Assembly: GCA_017937655.1 (NCBI GenBank)
Contig: JAGBDE010000003.1
Span: forward strand, 1-64,000
Reading direction: 5' to 3'
Length of the DNA stretch: 64,000 nt
Origin: Clostridia bacterium
Lineage (GTDB): Bacteria > Bacillota > Clostridia > Christensenellales > Aristaeellaceae
The notes below the pieces were generated by a model. That model was not told where the DNA came from and made no database searches. It worked only from the letters and a program-made list of their open reading frames with translations. The translations under genes and the position numbers were made by a program. Of the stretch, positions 1 through 7,547 are shown piece after piece. Each line of letters starts with the position of its first letter. Position 1 is the first letter of the stretch.

Positions 1-360
1 CTCCACATCCTTTGTTAATCTCTTGCGTAAATTGGCTTCGTCAACAATAAGCGAAATACATTTCACATCGCAGCTTTGTGTATCCAGTTTTTCTACGATG
101 GAATCAATAATAGACTGTTGGTGCATTACCCAACAGAAAATTACATTTTCATAAGCAGAGCAATGTAAAAAGTTATTGAGCAAGTAACAAATATTATCCA
201 TCACCATAGATTTGGTTTCATCGGTTACTTGGAACGGATTGGAATCCCAGCACCAGTCACCATCAAGAAGCACACTATTTGATAAATTCATTTTAAGTTG
301 CTGACAGACGGCAGTTTTTCCAACTCCCATTGTTCCACCGACTATATATAAGTTTTTCAT
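1..360 (-). CDS. P-loop nucleotide kinase-like protein, C-terminus cut by window edge
   Basis: The visible N-terminal 120 residues begin MKNLYIVGGTMGVGKT, a beta strand plus Walker A P-loop (GGTMGVGKT, residues 8-16) at the very start of the chain. This layout is typical of small AAA_18/AAA_33-type nucleotide or small-molecule kinases. A DGDWCW segment (about residues 34-39) sits where these kinases keep their substrate-binding acid. The ATG lies 9 bases from a GGTGAG-like ribosome binding site on the minus strand. The gene is much AT-richer than everything to its right (runs of A/T, codons such as TTA and ATA), so it may be an acquired gene. The true substrate cannot be told and the end lies outside the window. 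Confidence 0.7.
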   Translation of the reverse strand, partial: MKNLYIVGGTMGVGKTAVCQQLKMNLSNSVLLDGDWCWDSNPFQVTDETKSMVMDNICYLLNNFLHCSAYENVIFCWVMHQQSIIDSIVEKLDTQSCDVKCISLIVDEANLRKRLTKDVE

Positions 361-393
361 ATACTCACCTACAAATTCAAGTTTGTCGCTTTC

Positions 394-422
394 ATTCTAT
401 CACGCAGAACAAGAAACAGCAA
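394..422 (-). promoter_or_regulatory. promoter of the P-loop kinase gene
   Basis: On the minus strand TTGCTG (417-422) and TAGAAT (394-399) are separated by 17 bases, about 30 bases before the kinase ATG. The -35 box lies inside the inverted repeat at 413-444. Confidence 0.5.
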
Positions 423-444
423 GCCTTGGCGGGCTTGCTGTTTC
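413..444. repeat. perfect 13-bp inverted repeat (hairpin) between divergent genes
   Basis: GAAACAGCAAGCC (413-425) is followed after a 6-base loop by its exact reverse complement (432-444). It resembles a terminator stem and has T-rich sequence on both sides (GTATTTCTTT on plus; TTGTTC on minus). No gene runs into it from either side. It may be a leftover terminator, or an operator for the kinase promoter it overlaps. The rest of 361-613 holds only the two divergent promoters. Confidence 0.6.
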
Positions 445-533
445 GGTATTTCTTTGGTGCAAAATGAAGGATAACTCCTTCCTTTCCATCCTCCCAGCTG
501 GCCGGGTATTTTTTTGCCCCAACATTTTGGGGC

Positions 534-562
534 TGGACGCATCTCCGGGATTCTGTTACAAT
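534..562 (+). promoter_or_regulatory. promoter of the response regulator gene
   Basis: TACAAT (557-562) is preceded by TGT, giving an extended -10 box. A weak -35 (TGGACG, 534-539) lies 17 bases upstream. The same TGT-TACAAT extended -10 occurs before the partner histidine kinase gene, which would suit shared control. Confidence 0.5.
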
Positions 563-613
563 TTAGGATAGAGCTTGTCCGTACATATTTTTCAAGAAGG
601 AGTGAACCGCAGA

Positions 614-2194
614 ATGTATCAGATCTTTGTGGTGGAAGACGAGCTGCTCATCCGCCAAAGCATCCGCAACATGGTGGAAAACCTGCCCGGCCCTTATGCC
701 TTCTGCGGCGAGGCCTCCGACGGCGAAATGGCCCTGTCCATGATGCAGGACCTGATGCCGGACATCCTCCTGACGGACATCCGCATGCCCTTCCTGGATG
801 GCTTCGAGCTCATCCGCCACGTGAAGGCCATGATGCCCTGGCTGAAAATTATTATCATCAGCGGCTTTGGCGAGTTTGAATCCGCCCAGAAGGCCATCAG
901 CCTGGGCGTGGATCTCTACCTGCTCAAGCCTATCCGCAGCGCGGAGTTGACCCAGGCCATCGAAAAAGTGGCCGGCGAAATCGAAAAAAGCCGGTCCCAA
1001 AACCAGCTTCTTCCTGCGGGTTATGATAAGGACGAGGTGCACAACGCCCTCACCCAACATTTCATGCAGCAGCTTCTTTACTCCGGCGCGGACACCGGCG
1101 TGCTGCTGGAACGGGCCCGTGCCCTTGATCTGGACATTGTCAGCCCCTGGTATCAGGGCGCGCTGTTCAACCTGGAATGTGAAAAGCAACAGCAGCAAAC
1201 CGTTTTCTCCACGGTGCGCAACCTGCTGTCCTCCCTGGAAAAACCGCTGTACCACCTGAGCGAGTCCGGCCGCCTGACCCTGCTGCTCTGCGCCAACGAC
1301 CGCGCTGCCCTCTCGGAGGAAATGTACCGCATCATCAACATCATCCGCCACGAGCTGAACCACCTGGGCGTGGTGGTGACTACCGTGGTGGGCAGCGTGG
1401 TGGAGCGGGTCAGCGCCATTCGCGATGCCTGCAACGCCGCGGGCGACATTCTCAAAAAGGTGCAGACAGTTTCTGCAGGCCAGGTCATCGACATCAACGA
1501 CACCGCCCAGATCACCGCGGAGATCGCCACCTTCTCCAGCCCCTTTGACGATCAGTTCCGCCTCCGTCTGCAGCAAACCTCTCTGGACGATCTCCCCGCC
1601 CTTCTGGACGACTGTCTTGACCACAGCCAATTCAGCAGCATGCTCATGCGCTACGATGCGCTGATCGACATTCTGAAAATTACCGTGCAGATCATCTCCA
1701 AGGCCACCCCCGGGGCCGACTCCAAGGACATCGCCGCCAAGCTCAGCAGCCAGCACGATCTGTTCGCGGCCTCCGCCCGGAAGGACAGCTTCCGCCAGCT
1801 GGCCCTGGAGCTTCTCCAGGAAGCCGTCAGCCAGCGGCAGGAGAGCAGCCACAATTTCCGTCACAGCCACGTCATCAACCGGGCCATGGAGTACGTTGCC
1901 CAGCATTTCTGCGATCCCAACATCTCTCTCATCGCCGTGGCCAAGCACGTGGGCATGAGTTCCGCTCATTTCAGCATGATCTTCTCTCAGACCGTGGGCA
2001 AATCCTTCATCAGCCACCTCACCGGCCTGCGCATTGAGCGGGCCAAGGAGCTGCTGTCCACCACGGACATGCTGCTGTCCAACATTGCCATGGAAATCGG
2101 CTACAACGAGCCCAACTATTTCAGCCATGTGTTCCGCAAAAACGTGGGCATGACCCCCAAGGAATACCGCGCCCAGTACGGCCAAACCGTCTGA
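614..2194 (+). CDS. AraC-family response regulator (YesN-type)
   Basis: Cytoplasmic transcription regulator of a two-component system, 526 residues. An N-terminal receiver domain (about residues 1-120) shows the acidic pair in VVEDE, the phosphoacceptor Asp in LLTDIRMP and the Lys in LLKP. A long middle region follows, and a C-terminal AraC double helix-turn-helix domain (about 425-526) ends in the usual GYNEPNYFSHVFRK and MTPKEYR signatures. The ATG at 614 is chosen because GAAGGAG ends 11 bases before it; an in-frame TTG at 575 has no such site. The gene faces, stop to stop, the YtfQ-like lipoprotein gene, whose operon encodes the likely partner kinase. It probably activates the sugar transporter genes at 4901-9712. 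Confidence 0.9.
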   Translation: MYQIFVVEDELLIRQSIRNMVENLPGPYAFCGEASDGEMALSMMQDLMPDILLTDIRMPFLDGFELIRHVKAMMPWLKIIIISGFGEFESAQKAISLGVDLYLLKPIRSAELTQAIEKVAGEIEKSRSQNQLLPAGYDKDEVHNALTQHFMQQLLYSGADTGVLLERARALDLDIVSPWYQGALFNLECEKQQQQTVFSTVRNLLSSLEKPLYHLSESGRLTLLLCANDRAALSEEMYRIINIIRHELNHLGVVVTTVVGSVVERVSAIRDACNAAGDILKKVQTVSAGQVIDINDTAQITAEIATFSSPFDDQFRLRLQQTSLDDLPALLDDCLDHSQFSSMLMRYDALIDILKITVQIISKATPGADSKDIAAKLSSQHDLFAASARKDSFRQLALELLQEAVSQRQESSHNFRHSHVINRAMEYVAQHFCDPNISLIAVAKHVGMSSAHFSMIFSQTVGKSFISHLTGLRIERAKELLSTTDMLLSNIAMEIGYNEPNYFSHVFRKNVGMTPKEYRAQYGQTV

Positions 2195-3169
2195 TCAGTA
2201 CTCCCTGGCGTCAATCATCTCCTGGGTAATCGTTTCACAATCGAATGTGGTTTCATCCACGAAAGTATACTTTGGAGGCATCATTCCTGCCTCCAATTTT
2301 TCTATGATGCTCTTGACCCGGGGACCATGCAGGGGATTGCACTCCACGTCGAAGCTGATCTCCCCGTTCAAAGTCATCTGCAAGGCGTTGTGGCTTGCGT
2401 CAAAGCTGACCACCACCACGTCCTCGCCGGGAGTCAGCCCGGCAGCCTTCATCGCGTCCACCGCGCCGTAGGCCATGTTGTCGTTTTCCGCATACACCAG
2501 GTCAAACTCCACGCCGTTGGCAATGCAGTCCTCCACCAGTTCCTGGCCCTTGCCCTGAGTGAATTCGCCGCTCTGCCGATAGGCCAGCGTCCAGCCCGGA
2601 TTGTTCTCCAGTCCTTCATCCAGGCCGACGGTCCGGCCCAGCTGGGCGGTGGTGCCGTAATTGCCCTGCAAGTGGAGGATCCTCAGTTCCTGCCCGGCAT
2701 AGTTTTGTTCCATCCACTTCACCGCGGTCTTTCCCTGCAAATAGAAGTCCGATCCTACCCAGCAGCTGAACAGGCTGTCGTCCTCCACCTTGATCTGCCG
2801 GTCCACCAGGATCACGGGGATGCCTGCGGCCTTGGCTTCCATCAGCACGGTATCCCAGCCGGTTTCGGTGGTTGGCGCCAGCACAATGTAATCCACTTCC
2901 TGCTGGATAAAGTTGCGGATGGCGGTAATCTGCCGCTCCTGCTTGTTCTGCGCGTCGTCAAAAATGAGCCGGTAGCCGTTTTCCTCGCTGAGGGCCTCCT
3001 GCATGCTCAGGGTATTGGCCACCCGCCAGTCGCTCTCCGCGCCCACCTGAGAAAAACCAACCACCACAAAATCCTCCGTCTCCACGGCGGAGGTTTCTTC
3101 TTTCTGGCCGCATCCGCAGAGGCACAGCGCCAGTACCAGCAGCATCAGCATGCATATCCATCTCTTCAT
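2195..3169 (-). CDS. YtfQ-like sugar-binding lipoprotein, probable sensor subunit of the kinase
   Basis: Periplasmic-binding-protein fold (Peripla_BP_4), 324 residues. The signal peptide ends in a lipobox (LCLCGCG, Cys at about 20-21), so the protein should be lipid-anchored outside the membrane. The mature part starts VVVGFSQVGAESDWR, nearly the E. coli YtfQ (galactofuranose-binding) signature GFSQVGSESGWR; a TGWDTVL segment and conserved VYAENDNM follow. It overlaps the histidine kinase stop by 4 bases (ATGA), so it is co-translated with the kinase and not with the transporter, which has its own binding protein at 4901. By analogy with XylFII-LytS in Clostridium, I infer that it presents ligand to the kinase. 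The exact sugar is not proven. Confidence 0.88.
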   Translation of the reverse strand: MKRWICMLMLLVLALCLCGCGQKEETSAVETEDFVVVGFSQVGAESDWRVANTLSMQEALSEENGYRLIFDDAQNKQERQITAIRNFIQQEVDYIVLAPTTETGWDTVLMEAKAAGIPVILVDRQIKVEDDSLFSCWVGSDFYLQGKTAVKWMEQNYAGQELRILHLQGNYGTTAQLGRTVGLDEGLENNPGWTLAYRQSGEFTQGKGQELVEDCIANGVEFDLVYAENDNMAYGAVDAMKAAGLTPGEDVVVVSFDASHNALQMTLNGEISFDVECNPLHGPRVKSIIEKLEAGMMPPKYTFVDETTFDCETITQEMIDAREY

Positions 3170-4635
3170 TGCAAAACGCCCCTTTCGTGGTCAAGCTTGG
3201 TTTTCTTGGGCAGCAGAATGGAAACCGTGGTTCCCTCGCCCAGGCGGCTGTCAAAGCTCAGGCCGTATTTTTCGCCGCAGTACAGCTTGATTCGCTTATG
3301 CACATTCACCAGGCCCAGGCCGGTGTGCCGATCGTTGTACACACCGTTCTGCAAGGCCTGCAGCTGTTCCTCCGTCATGCCCGCGCCGTTGTCCTTCACT
3401 TCCAGGATCATGTCGTCGCCCTGGCTGCGCCCCTCGATTCGGATCACGCCCAGCGCCCGCTTGTTCTTGGTGCCGTGGTACAACGCATTTTCCACCAGAG
3501 GCTGCAAAATCAGCTTGGGCACCATGTACTGCATGAGTTCCGGGTCGATGTCGATCTCGTATTTCAGAATATCGCTGTAACGGATTTCCTGGATTTCCAA
3601 ATAGCTCTTCACCTGATCCCGTTCCGCGCTGAGGCTGATCACGTCCGCGCCTTTGCTCAGCGAATTGCGGAAAAACACGGACAGGCTGGTCACCATCTGC
3701 ACCACCTCGTCGTTGCGGTTGCTTTCCGCCAAAATCAGGATGGAATCCAGCGTATTGTAAAGGAAGTGAGGGTTGATCTGGGCCTGAAGCAATTCCAGCT
3801 CTGCCCAGTGCAAATATTTTTCGTCCAGGATCTGCTTTTCCATCAGCGCGTTGATGCGCCGCGCCATCTCGTCAAAGCCCTTGTCCAGCGTTTGCAGCTC
3901 GGTGCTTTCCGTCTCCACAGGGGCGATGTCAAACACGCCGTCGCCCAACCGCTGGGCCTTGCTGACCAGCTGCCCGATGGGTTCGGTGATGCGCCTGGTC
4001 AGCCGGACGGAGTACAGCAGGGTCAAAACCGTCAGCAGCAGCACGCCCGCCGCCGTGCTCAGGATGATCACCACCATCTGCTGGTTGATCTCCTCCCTGA
4101 GCCGTGCCAGCTCCCGCACCTCGTCGTCGATGTAGTCATGCATGTAGGTTTCAATCAGAATGGTCAGGCCGGTTTCCCCGCGGATGTTCCTGTCCAGCAG
4201 TTCCATGCGGTCGTCGTACCGTTCCGCCTGGGCAATTTCTATCATATAGGAACGTAAATTTTCGCACATGTTCAGCATGCTCTGGATGCGCCAGCTGTTG
4301 TCCCTCAGGCTGGTGGTTTCCTCCAGGCGGTGCAAAACGCTCACCGCGTTGTCCAGTTCTTCCATGGGCAGTTCGTCCACGGAGCTTTCCGTTCTGGGGC
4401 GGATCACGTGGTTGTACATTTCCAGGTCGATGTTTTCCTTAAACTCGTTGTTGAACTCCGCGGCGGTGTTAGCGTTCTGCAGTGCGCTGGTGTACTGCCG
4501 GTTGATGGAAATCAGCATAAAAATGAGTATGCCAATAATCAATACCATAGGAAGAAAAATGGTCACCAGCACCTGGTCAATCTGTTGCTTAATGCCGGTT
4601 TTTTTGCCGGGAACAAGGGCGTGGATCTTTGCCAT
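3166..4635 (-). CDS. sensor histidine kinase, YesM/LytS type
   Basis: Membrane sensor kinase, 489 residues. TM1 lies at about 21-43, then an extracytoplasmic helical sensor of about 140 residues, TM2 at about 187-210, HAMP at about 211-263, and a His_kinase domain with the phosphoacceptor His in QINPHFLYNTLD (about residue 290). The HATPase domain has the N-box LVENALYHG and G-boxes DNGAGM and GLGLVN. The start at 4635 follows GGGAGGAG by 4-5 bases; an upstream in-frame extension has no ribosome site. It should phosphorylate the response regulator at 614. The small extracytoplasmic domain looks more like a docking surface for the adjacent lipoprotein than a sugar pocket; that is inference. 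Confidence 0.9.
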   Translation of the reverse strand: MAKIHALVPGKKTGIKQQIDQVLVTIFLPMVLIIGILIFMLISINRQYTSALQNANTAAEFNNEFKENIDLEMYNHVIRPRTESSVDELPMEELDNAVSVLHRLEETTSLRDNSWRIQSMLNMCENLRSYMIEIAQAERYDDRMELLDRNIRGETGLTILIETYMHDYIDDEVRELARLREEINQQMVVIILSTAAGVLLLTVLTLLYSVRLTRRITEPIGQLVSKAQRLGDGVFDIAPVETESTELQTLDKGFDEMARRINALMEKQILDEKYLHWAELELLQAQINPHFLYNTLDSILILAESNRNDEVVQMVTSLSVFFRNSLSKGADVISLSAERDQVKSYLEIQEIRYSDILKYEIDIDPELMQYMVPKLILQPLVENALYHGTKNKRALGVIRIEGRSQGDDMILEVKDNGAGMTEEQLQALQNGVYNDRHTGLGLVNVHKRIKLYCGEKYGLSFDSRLGEGTTVSILLPKKTKLDHERGVLQ

Positions 4636-4900
4636 ACGCTCCTCCCTCTTCATTTGTTTTCTTATATTGTAACACATTCCGGCCCCGGCGGTACACAGCA
4701 AAAAAGAAAGTATCAGAAAATCAAAAAAATCTTTCATTCCGAAAAAAGAAAAATTTCCAACTTCAAAAAAACTTGTAAACATCAAAAAAGATTTTTAATG
4801 TTTTTTCCTCTTGAAACATATATCATAAAATCAACAAGACGGAACCTGGAGGCAAACCGGTTTTGCAAGTGTTCCGCCAAATAATGAGGAGGTTACATCC
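4636..4900. promoter_or_regulatory. divergent AT-rich control region between kinase and transporter operons
   Basis: No gene. Towards the kinase, an extended -10 TGT-TACAAT lies on the minus strand (4666-4671). Towards the transporter the stretch 4740-4835 is very AT-rich, with candidate -10 boxes (TAAAAT ending near 4831) but no clear -35, as expected for a promoter that needs an AraC-type activator. The leader RNA can fold as nested arms: CGGAAC (4840-4845) with GTTCCG (4871-4876), and GCAAA (4852-4856) with TTTGC (4862-4866), just before the ribosome site GAGGAGG. Confidence 0.5.
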
Positions 4901-5866
4901 ATGAAGAAGCTGCTTGCTATCGCTCTGGTTCTGGTTATGGCTATGTCCATGATGACCGTTGCCAGCGCCGACACCATCAAGGTTGGCATCGTCAACAATC
5001 CCCCGTCCGAGTCCGGCTACCGTGAAGCCAACGTGAAGGATTTCGAGTCTGTTTTCACCGTTGAGAACGGCTACGAAGTCAATACCTTCTACAGCCTGAA
5101 GAACGACGAACAGCTGGCCGCCGCTCAGCAGTTCATCACCGATGGCGTGGACTACCTGCTGATCTCCGCTGCCGAGACCACCGGCTGGGACACCGTCCTG
5201 GAAGATGCTCAGGCTAACGGCATCCGCGTTTTCCTGTTCGACCGTATGATCGCCTGCGACCCCAGCCTGTACGAGGCTGCTGTTGTTTCCGACATGCGCA
5301 ATCAGGGCATCCTGGCTGTTGAATGGCTGAAGGGCCTGAACCTGGAAGCTTACAACATCATCCACATCCAGGGCGCTATGGGTTCCGATGCTCAGATCGG
5401 CCGTACTGGCCCTCTGGACGAGCAGGTTGCCGCCGCTGACAACTGGAAGCTGGTTGTGCAGCAGACCGCTACCTGGGACGAAGCCGAAGCCAAGAAGATC
5501 ACCGAATCCGTGATCAACTCCGGCGAACCCTTCAACATCATCTACGCTGAGAACGACGGCATGGCCAAGGGCGCCGTTGCTGCTCTGGACGAGGCTGGCA
5601 TCAGCCACGGCAAGGACGGCGACGTCATCGTCATGGGCTTTGACTGCAACAAGTGGGCTCTGCGCGAAGTGCTGGCTGGCACCTGGAACTATGATGGTCA
5701 GTGCAGCCCCTTCCAGGCTCAGGTCATCCATGAGATGATCCAGAAGATCGAAGCTGGCGAGACCCTCGAACTGCCCGAAGACAAGAAGATCATCTCCGAA
5801 GAAAAGGGCTTCGACGCCACCACCATCACCGAAGAAGACGTGAACACCTACGGTCTGGGCGAATAA
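4901..5866 (+). CDS. sugar ABC transporter substrate-binding protein (YtfQ-like)
   Basis: Secreted binding protein of the transporter, 321 residues. The signal peptide is MKKLLAIALVLVMAMSMMTV with AxA-type cleavage near ASA; there is no lipobox Cys, unlike its paralogue at 2195. The mature part is a Peripla_BP_4 domain with TTGWDTVL, GRTGPLDE and YAENDGMAKGA segments shared with that paralogue. The ATG follows GAGGAGG by 9 bases. Codon use differs from neighbours (many GCT and GTT codons), which suggests very high expression, normal for a binding protein. A strong hairpin at 5909-5963 separates it from the ATPase and should keep it more abundant than the membrane parts. Substrate class galactofuranose or a related sugar; inferred from the whole locus. 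Confidence 0.88.
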   Translation: MKKLLAIALVLVMAMSMMTVASADTIKVGIVNNPPSESGYREANVKDFESVFTVENGYEVNTFYSLKNDEQLAAAQQFITDGVDYLLISAAETTGWDTVLEDAQANGIRVFLFDRMIACDPSLYEAAVVSDMRNQGILAVEWLKGLNLEAYNIIHIQGAMGSDAQIGRTGPLDEQVAAADNWKLVVQQTATWDEAEAKKITESVINSGEPFNIIYAENDGMAKGAVAALDEAGISHGKDGDVIVMGFDCNKWALREVLAGTWNYDGQCSPFQAQVIHEMIQKIEAGETLELPEDKKIISEEKGFDATTITEEDVNTYGLGE

Positions 5867-5908
5867 GCTTCCCCCAGTCAGTGTGAACTGATTTCTAAGT
5901 AGGGATGC

Positions 5909-5963
5909 GCGGTGTGGATTATGTGGATGCGTTCCGCGTAACCACACCGCCTTTCCTGTTTTT
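5909..5963 (+). terminator. intercistronic hairpin / partial terminator
   Basis: GCGGTGTGG (5909-5917) pairs with CCACACCGC (5942-5950), followed by a T-rich tract (CTTTCCTGTTTTT). It lies inside the transporter operon, after the binding-protein gene, so it likely acts as a partial terminator or mRNA-stabilising stem that raises the ratio of binding protein to ATPase and permeases. Confidence 0.75.
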
Positions 5964-6031
5964 ATCGCAAACGAGCAGAGCTGGTCTCCGTGAACGCTTA
6001 TTTTCCGAGAGATCGAAGGGAGAAAACCATT

Positions 6032-7546
6032 ATGCAAAACGATGTAGTCTTAAAGATGCGCGGGATCAACATCTCCTTCCCGGGCGTCAAAGCTCTCAGC
6101 GATGTGGATTTCACCTTGCGCAAGGGTGAGATTCATGCGCTCATGGGCGAAAACGGAGCTGGTAAATCCACGCTGATCAAGATCCTGACTGGCGTCTACA
6201 CCAAGGATTCCGGCCAGATCTTCATTGATACGGACGGCACGGAGAGCGAGATCACGATCCGTTCGCCCCAGGATGCCCAGAACAAAGGCATCAGCACGGT
6301 TTACCAGGAAATCACGCTCTGCCCCAATCTGACGGTTGCTGAAAACATCTACATCAGCCGGGGCGAGGGTTCCTTGGTCAACTGGAAGAAGATGGAAAAG
6401 GACGCCGGCGCGCTGCTGGAGCGTCTGAACATTCCCGCCAGGCCCCGCCAGCAGCTGGGCAGCTGTTCTCTGGCTGTGCAGCAGATGATCGCCATTGCCC
6501 GCGCCGTGGATATGGACTGCAAGGTTCTCATCCTGGACGAGCCCACCTCCTCTCTGGACGAGAAGGAAGTGGCAATGCTCTTCGGTCTCATGCGCGACCT
6601 GAAGGCGCAGGGCGTCGGCATTATTTTCGTCACCCACTTCCTGGAGCAGGTCTACGAAGTTTGCGACCGCATCACCGTTTTGCGCAACGGCGAGCTGGTT
6701 GGCGAATACGAGATCGAAAATCTGCCCCAGGTGCAGCTGGTTGCCAAGATGATGGGCAAAGAGCTGGACGACCTGACGGACATGGACAAAAAGGAATTTG
6801 TTCCTGTGCAGGACGCCGCTCCTGTGTTTGAAGCCTCCGGCCTTACCAGCAGCGATTGCCCCAATCCTTTTGATTTCAGCATTTCCAAGGGCGAAGTCAA
6901 CGGCTTCACCGGTCTGCTTGGCTCCGGACGCAGCGAAAGCGTTCGCGCCATTTTCGGCGCCGACCGGGTCACCGGCGGCAAGGTCAAGGTAAACGGCAAG
7001 CCGGTCAAAATCTCCAAGCCCATTCATGCCATGAAGCATGGCATCGGTTATCTGGCCGAGGACCGCAAACGCGACGGCATCATCGCCGACCTGTCCGTCC
7101 GCGAGAACATCATTCTTGCGCTGCAGGTGCTCAAGGGCTTCTTCCGTCCCTTCTCCCGTTCGGAAGCCGAAGCCTTTGCCGAGGAATACGTCAAGGCCCT
7201 TGCCATCAAGACCGCGTCTCTGGACACGCCCATCAAGTCCCTGTCCGGCGGCAACCAGCAGAAGGTCATCCTGGCCCGCTGGCTGCTGACCCATCCCCAG
7301 TACCTGATCCTGGACGAGCCCACCCGCGGCATCGACATCGGCACCAAGGTGGAAATCCAGAAACTGGTGCTGAAGCTGGCGGAGGACGGCGTCAGCGTCA
7401 CCTTTATTTCCTCTGAGATCGAGGAAATGGTGCGTACCTGCTCCCGCCTGCTGGTCATGCGCGACCGCAAGATCGTGGGCGAGCTGGTCGGCCCGGCTGT
7501 GCAGCAGTCCGTCATCATGAAAACCATTGCAGGAGGAGGCGACTAA
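6032..7546 (+). CDS. sugar ABC transporter ATP-binding protein (YtfR-like, two ATPase domains)
   Basis: Cytoplasmic ATPase of a CUT2-type sugar importer, 504 residues with two fused nucleotide-binding domains. The first has Walker A GENGAGKST (about 41-49) and Walker B VLILDEPTSSLD. The second has the usual degenerate P-loop LLGSGRSE and an intact signature LSGGNQQKV with Walker B LILDEPTRGID. Start ATG 6032 is preceded by AAGGGAG; an in-frame GTG at 5990 is less well placed. It is followed after one base by the first permease gene. One double ATPase with two different permeases matches the ytfR-ytfT-yjfF arrangement. Confidence 0.93.
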   Translation: MQNDVVLKMRGINISFPGVKALSDVDFTLRKGEIHALMGENGAGKSTLIKILTGVYTKDSGQIFIDTDGTESEITIRSPQDAQNKGISTVYQEITLCPNLTVAENIYISRGEGSLVNWKKMEKDAGALLERLNIPARPRQQLGSCSLAVQQMIAIARAVDMDCKVLILDEPTSSLDEKEVAMLFGLMRDLKAQGVGIIFVTHFLEQVYEVCDRITVLRNGELVGEYEIENLPQVQLVAKMMGKELDDLTDMDKKEFVPVQDAAPVFEASGLTSSDCPNPFDFSISKGEVNGFTGLLGSGRSESVRAIFGADRVTGGKVKVNGKPVKISKPIHAMKHGIGYLAEDRKRDGIIADLSVRENIILALQVLKGFFRPFSRSEAEAFAEEYVKALAIKTASLDTPIKSLSGGNQQKVILARWLLTHPQYLILDEPTRGIDIGTKVEIQKLVLKLAEDGVSVTFISSEIEEMVRTCSRLLVMRDRKIVGELVGPAVQQSVIMKTIAGGGD

Positions 7547-7547
7547 C

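Noticed and set aside
413..444. Considered as an integron attC or attachment site
   Set aside because: Only a simple perfect stem; no conserved core sites, integrase gene or duplicated target seen.
575..613. N-terminal extension of the response regulator from TTG 575
   Set aside because: The receiver domain begins at ATG 614 with a well-placed GAAGGAG; the extension adds no conserved sequence.
563..2185. 540-residue ORF opposite the response regulator
   Set aside because: Exact antisense of a gene with all domain motifs; composition is His/Val/Leu/Gly-rich as expected from GC-rich codons read backwards; no ribosome site.
2327..3580. 417-residue ORF opposite the lipoprotein and kinase genes
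   Set aside because: Antisense shadow of two genes with clear signatures.
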